A DNA stretch of 11,915 nt from Haplosporangium gracile (lineage: Eukaryota > Mortierellomycota > Mortierellomycetes > Mortierellales > Mortierellaceae): positions 1 through 11,915 of the forward strand of contig JAAAUF010001101.1 in NCBI GenBank assembly GCA_015499985.1, in the 5' to 3' direction. Both the position numbers and the translations under genes were made by a program. A model generated the notes under the pieces. That model did no database searches and was not told the DNA's origin. It was given only the letters and a program-made list of their open reading frames with translations. Shown one piece after another: positions 9,301 through 11,915 of this stretch. The first letter of the stretch is position 1; every line of letters begins with the position of its first letter.

Positions 9301-10651
9301 TGGGCAGCAGCAACAGCAAGGAGTCACTCAGCAACAGAATCAGAACCAGCAGCAACAGCAGCAAGGTTTGCCTATGTATGTTGTCAGGTCTCCTCAGCAA
9401 GAGTTGCAGCAACAGCAACAGCATCAGGCGGAAAAGAACCAGCAGCGCAAGAAGGAGCAAGTTCGACGCCCATCTGTGACTCTTCTCCCGCCTTTGCCCC
9501 AGAATGTATACCGTCAGGAAAATCAATCCTTCTCGCCGACTTCGTCCAACACGACTTTGGTCAACACCACCAGCAACTCGAGCAGCAGCACCCAGCAGGA
9601 GAGCAGTCGTGGTAGCAGCTCTGGTCGCGAAACCAGCACTGGAGGAGACTCTTCGGAAGGTCGAACTACCTTGGAGAGTCAGTTCGAGAACAGTCAGTCC
9701 CGATCGGCAGGCTCGTCTATGGAGGGCTCTAACGAGAGCTCGTCCAACACCGAGTCGTCTAACTCGACCGAGGATGTCTCCAACTCGAACGAGTCGGGCT
9801 CCTCTTCCGACAACAACCCAGGCTCTCGGTCATCTTCTATCGAACCAGTAGTGGCCCCAACATTCGACGCCGGTGCATCCTCCGAGGGCGGCTCTAGTAG
9901 TGAGAGTGGTTCTGGCAGTGGCGATAATGGCAGTGGAAACAGTAGTGGAGCAGCCAGCAAGTCGTCACGTGGACAAAAGTCATTTTCACCCTCTGGATCG
10001 GCCGAGTCTTCTACATCATCGTCCGACCCAGCCTCGTCAACTTCACCTCCCAGCAAAGCTGAGACCCAAGCTCGACAGCAACACTACCAAGCCCACCAGC
10101 AGGCACAGGAAGCTGGAAGCGGCGACACCAGTAGCAGCAGCGGAGGCGACAGTACTGATAGTGGCCGCAGCGGCAGCATGAGTTCCAGCAACGATGGAAG
10201 CGCAACTGGAAGTCATCAGTCTGGTGGCCGTCGCCGACGCAAGAACAAGTACCGTGGCGGCAATGGACCCTCGCCTGGTGGTGGCGGTCATGGCCCTAAC
10301 AGTGGCAACGGCGGCAGCGGTGGCAGTGGTGCTGGTGGTAACAACAATCACAGTGGCAATGCTGGCGGCGGCGGCGATGGCGGTCGAGGCGGCCAGGCCG
10401 GCCAAGGTGAAAGTGGCGGCAGCCGTCATCGCGCAGGCAGTACAGGATCAAGATCAGGATCGAACTCTGGCTCGTCCAATGACCCTGCGCCCAAGTCGGC
10501 CAGTAACCATCACCGTCGCAACAACAGTGGTGGCAACAGTGGGGGTGGCAGTAGCAGTGGTCATGGAAATAGAAACGGCGGTAAAGGAGGAAGTAGCTCC
10601 GGAAGCGGAGGAGGCGGCTCCAAGAGTCGATCGGATCGAAAGGGCAAAGGT

Positions 10652-10683
<32 letters not shown>

Positions 10684-10942
10684 CTCTGGTAGTGATGGAA
10701 ATGGCAAGGGAGGGAATGCCACCAAGTCCACCAGTACTGTCAACAGCAACAACAACAGCAGCAACTACGCCCATGCCAGTAAAGGTCAACATCAGCTCCA
10801 GGCAACAGCTTCTCGATCCATCGTGACTCCCATTAACGCTCACGCTGCTAACGGCGGTAGAACTGGTGCACCAAAAAGGGGGTCAAAGCAGGGACCGCGG
10901 GTACCCCTCTGGAGAAGCAAAAGCATGTTGTGGGCAATGTGA
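3338..10942 (+). CDS. Giant Zn(II)2Cys6 fungal transcription factor with prion-like C-terminal tail (spliced gene)
   Basis: Probable nuclear DNA-binding transcription regulator; its targets cannot be told from sequence. Proposed exons are 3338-3540, 4059-5757, 5841-6552 and 6654-10942, which sum to 6,903 bases (2,300 residues plus TGA). The first junction is uncertain; the other two keep frame with good splice signals. Order along the model: Gln/His-rich N-terminus (Gln from residue 11), Cys6 zinc cluster (about 188-214), fungal-specific transcription factor domain (about 467-935, with an inserted Ser/Thr/Pro/Arg-rich loop), Gln-rich coiled-coil-like segment (about 985-1275), Asn-rich, Tyr/Pro-rich, Ser-rich, and Gly/Ser/Asn-rich tail with basic clusters. 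Most members of this family are around 600-1,200 residues, so the extra length is unusual. ATG 3338 is chosen because only one other ATG (3009) occurs between 2560 and 3337, and the Gln-rich coding sequence follows at once. I do not recognise a specific orthologue. The DNA-binding and middle domains are secure; the exact N-terminus is not. Confidence 0.85.
3368..3451 (+). repeat. CAG/CAA triplet tract coding polyglutamine near the N-terminus
   Basis: From codon 11 the protein is almost only Gln, with occasional Pro, Leu and His, encoded by mixed CAG and CAA triplets. Such a tract may vary in length between strains. In transcription regulators Gln-rich regions often act as activation or interaction surfaces; that role is inferred here. 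Confidence 0.9.
3541..4058 (+). other. Unresolved frame-switch segment, candidate intron
   Basis: Coding sequence runs in one frame (codon starts at positions congruent to 2 mod 3) from ATG 3338, and in another (congruent to 1 mod 3) by the time the zinc cluster is reached. One solution is an intron 3541-4058 (518 bases): donor GTTAGT at 3541, CTAAC at 4013-4017, acceptor ATAG ending at 4058, phase matched through an AGA codon. However, codon choice looks protein-like in the first frame up to about 3930 (His/Ser/Pro-rich) and in the second frame from about 3937 (strong C-ending codons). A shorter intron or a single-base indel near 3930 is therefore also possible. Acceptors at 3920 and 3926 also fit the 3541 donor phase. 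The existence of a switch is firm; its position is not. Confidence 0.45.
4417..4497 (+). other. Zn(II)2Cys6 binuclear zinc cluster DNA-binding domain
   Basis: Six cysteines have the exact family spacing C-x2-C-x6-C-x5-C-x2-C-x6-C. The first is at 4417-4419 and the last at 4495-4497. The basic stretch RKKKIKCDGQ lies between Cys2 and the residues after Cys3, as expected for the DNA-contacting helix. In this family the six cysteines bind two zinc ions and the protein contacts CGG-type half sites, often as a dimer. The motif is preceded by a conserved-looking lead (WRIKVYNACLACR) and followed by CSYIEVPE. No cysteine is missing, so the domain should be functional. Confidence 0.97.
5758..5840 (+). 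other. Intron, 83 bases, phase 0
   Basis: The donor GTAAGT follows the codon ATG ending at 5757. A CTAAC branch site is at 5808-5812, and the acceptor TATAG ends at 5840. Splicing joins GKPM to VISDVDCVVDYP without a frame change, restoring the expected middle-domain sequence. Unspliced, the frame meets a stop at 5809-5811. Confidence 0.96.
6553..6653 (+). other. Intron, 101 bases, phase 1
   Basis: The donor GTAAGA starts at 6553, a CTAAT branch-like site is at 6620-6624, and the acceptor CAG ends at 6653. Splicing rebuilds a Gly codon (G plus GT) and connects DSMEG to RTPTEEGIPTT, in frame with the long last exon. The unspliced reading frame stops inside the intron at about 6623. Confidence 0.95.
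7000..7860 (+). other. Gln-rich, coiled-coil-like segment of the transcription factor
   Basis: Directly after the middle domain the protein becomes Gln-rich, with regularly spaced Leu, Glu, Lys and Tyr residues (for example YQIQQYQRELDLLHEQHRKQ near 7351-7410). That pattern suggests a helical coiled coil suited to oligomerisation. It ends with a His-rich patch near 7765-7800. The opposite strand shows long Leu-rich open frames here that are only shadows of the Gln codons. Confidence 0.8.
7962..8270 (+). other. Candidate in-frame (retained or alternative) intron within the last exon
   Basis: The donor-like GTAATG at 7962 follows a phase-1 position. Three acceptors are visible. AG ending at 8018 removes 57 bases and keeps frame. 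AG ending at 8035, behind the tract TTCTTCTGTCTTCGC, puts a TAA stop directly after one new codon. AG ending at 8270 removes 309 bases and keeps frame. Branch-like motifs are CTAAA at 7988-7992, CTAAC at 8037-8041 and CTAAT near 8199. From 8036 to 8268 not one AG dinucleotide occurs on this strand, although the surrounding coding sequence is rich in AG. The segment has no in-frame stop, so it can also be translated. Confidence 0.35.
8504..8543 (+). repeat. AAC/AAT triplet tract coding an Asn-rich run
   Basis: Mostly AAC and AAT triplets encode a run of Asn broken only by Ser and Ile, ending in Gln-Gln-Asn. It is part of the prion-like composition of the tail. Confidence 0.85.
8815..9060 (+). 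other. Tyr/Pro/Gly-rich segment of the transcription factor tail
   Basis: About 80 residues are rich in Tyr, Pro, Gly and Ala with short aromatic repeats such as YPYPYAFTY, VPYVGYVARSIPY and GYVYAADG. Regularly spaced Tyr in a disordered Pro/Gly context is a composition associated with phase-separating proteins. The role is inferred from composition only. Confidence 0.7.
9530..10860 (+). other. Ser-rich then Gly/Ser/Asn-rich disordered tail with basic clusters
   Basis: The last 450 or so residues are low complexity. A Ser/Glu/Asn/Thr-rich acidic part runs to about 9960. After it comes a Ser/Gly part, a basic patch RRRRKNKYRGG (10229-10261), then long Gly/Asn/Ser repeats with further basic spots (SRHRAGS, HHRRNNSGG, KSRSDRKGKG). 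The Arg/Lys-Gly mix resembles RGG-like nucleic-acid-binding tails, and the RRRRKNK patch could serve as a nuclear localisation signal. Both are inferences. The frame stays open throughout, which supports real coding. Confidence 0.75.
10652..10684 (+). repeat. (AAC)11 microsatellite coding 11 Asn
   Basis: Eleven perfect AAC triplets in frame with the transcription factor give an uninterrupted Asn run. Perfect triplets tend to change length, so this tract may be polymorphic. Confidence 0.95.
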
Positions 10943-11403
10943 TCTTAGACTGGATTGGATGGTAGGGGTTGGGCCATTGACCCCTTCTTGTGGGCCCGCT
11001 TTGCTGACTATCTTCGTTGACTTTGTTGGACAGCTGCCTTTCTTCCCTTTCAATTTTCAATTATTGCTTTTCATTATTCTTATGCATCATTTCATCATAA
11101 ATAAGTACTAAACAACCAGCTAATCAACTTTTTCGACTTTTTTTTTTTTGCCCACCATTCCCCTTTTTGCACTTTGTCCTTCGTTATTCCTTTTCCTCAT
11201 CTTATTTTCTTTCGTATTTTGTTTTCGTTTTCATCTTCAAAAATACCAGGTTGGATAGCAGACGGCTCCTACTTTTAATCTTTGTAGCATTGTCCCATAT
11301 CACAGCAAAGAATTTGAGTAGTCACATATATACCTTATTTAGTAATAACTATCATTATTTGATCCATACTTGGACGAGCCTCACATGCATCCTAATTTTT
11401 CAG
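10943..11403 (+). other. 3' flanking region of the transcription factor gene
   Basis: No gene is visible here. After the TGA the sequence turns AT- and T-rich, as expected of a 3' untranslated region. An A-rich ATAAATAAG at about 11098-11106 is a weak polyadenylation-like signal followed by T-rich DNA. A canonical AATAAA occurs only much later (11713-11718). Confidence 0.45.
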
Positions 11404-11535
11404 CAAGATAAGAAGGTCATATTCCATGGATATCAAACACCTGGACCGAGGATTAAGGATCTCAAGGTCCTGACGTCCTTTAAAGCGGGCTCTGGTCTCC
11501 ATTTGAGGATGAAGTTTGAGCTTGCTGATCTTTGA
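11404..11535 (+). other. Possible terminal exon or gene remnant, 43 codons
   Basis: After an acceptor-like CCTAATTTTTCAG ending at 11403, an open stretch reads QDKKVIFHGYQTPGPRIKDL and ends LRMKFELADL before TGA at 11533-11535. Balanced residue use sets it apart from the T-rich surroundings. No upstream exon is apparent and I do not recognise the family; the opposite strand is also open here. It may be a decayed gene or transposon fragment. Confidence 0.25.
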
Positions 11536-11900
11536 GAGAGTAGAGCCTTTTCGTTGAATAATTCTAGAGATTTTGCTGCTGTAAAAACTTCAAGAAATAG
11601 GCGGGGATCTGTTGCTTTGGTGCACGAGTACTTTTTTCATTTTTCCAAAGCGGGTGATGTGATGATCGACTTTTGAATGTTTAAATTATTTTTCATAGAT
11701 TGGTAAGATACGAATAAAAGAACAGATATAATGGCGATACCCGCGCACAACTCCTTTGGCGATACCCAAGTCTGAGGTTGATTGTGCCACTATCTTTTTC
11801 GTCGAGGTGATATATGGGATATAAGAAGCAGAAGGTCAGCGCTGTGAGTCATCTTGAGACGCGCTTCTTTCGCGTTTACTTGCCGTCCGTGCGTCACTGA
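11536..11900. other. AT-rich flank without a gene
   Basis: No coding region is supported. Notable short elements are AATAAA at 11713-11718, TGAGTCA (bZIP/AP-1-like) at 11845-11851 and TGCGTCA at 11890-11896. Confidence 0.5.
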
Positions 11901-11915
11901 TTTTTTTTTTTTTTT
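11901..11915. repeat. Homopolymer T15 at the window edge
   Basis: Fifteen T close the window. Like the GA run at the opposite end, it probably marks an assembly end, or it could be the A tail of an element on the other strand. Confidence 0.95.

Noticed and set aside
10194..10826. Ala/Val/Thr-rich + strand ORF of 210 codons in the tail
   Set aside because: It is an out-of-frame reading of the Gly/Ser/Asn repeats. The main frame is open for more than 4 kb and continues from the middle domain.
8700..10942. A separate second gene (RNA-binding-like Gly-rich protein) fused to the regulator
   Set aside because: There is no stop, intergenic gap or promoter-like break between the parts. The frame is continuous, so a single gene is simpler, though tail-less isoforms remain possible.
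1..11915. CRISPR arrays, tRNA or rRNA genes, complete transposons
   Set aside because: No regularly spaced repeats, cloverleaf-like boxes, transposase or reverse transcriptase motifs, or terminal inverted repeats were seen on either strand by eye.

Overview
This window looks like fungal nuclear DNA. It holds one very large, intron-containing gene for a Zn(II)2Cys6 transcription factor on the + strand. The two clear introns are short (83 and 101 bases), with GTAAG donors, CTAAC/CTAAT branch sites and AG acceptors. Long pyrimidine-rich upstream tracts and heavy CAG/CAA (Gln) and AAC (Asn) triplet use also fit. An early-diverging fungus such as a Mortierella-type Mucoromycota is my best guess, but that is inference from style. 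The window opens with 26 GA units and closes with a run of 15 T, as whole short-read contigs often do.

Layout: (1) 1-959 is non-coding and pyrimidine-rich, with GA, CA and TA simple repeats and a TATA-like stretch near 291-305. No ATG occurs on the + strand between 100 and 959. (2) 960-1076 is a 38-codon ORF at the end of that ATG-free leader. (3) 1077-2559 shows no convincing gene, only short tandem and inverted repeats that may be regulatory. (4) 2560-3337 is a second ATG-poor, pyrimidine-rich leader with a single upstream ATG (3009, 45-codon ORF) and a strong acceptor-like site ending at 3231. (5) 3338-10942 is the transcription factor gene. It has a Gln/His-rich N-terminus, one unresolved frame switch between about 3540 and 4060, a perfect Cys6 zinc cluster (4417-4497), a fungal-specific transcription factor domain split by two introns, then about 1,300 residues of low-complexity sequence: Gln-rich coiled-coil-like, Asn-rich, Tyr/Pro-rich, Ser-rich and finally Gly/Ser/Asn-rich with basic clusters. 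(6) 10943-11915 is 3'-flanking DNA with one possible small exon remnant (11404-11535) and two bZIP-like sites near the end.

There is no operon-like cooperation between genes. The most interesting structures are inside or just upstream of the one large gene: an intron-like, AG-free segment (7962-8270) in an otherwise continuous reading frame, the unresolved N-terminal frame switch, and two ATG-depleted leaders that each end at a short ORF or a start codon.
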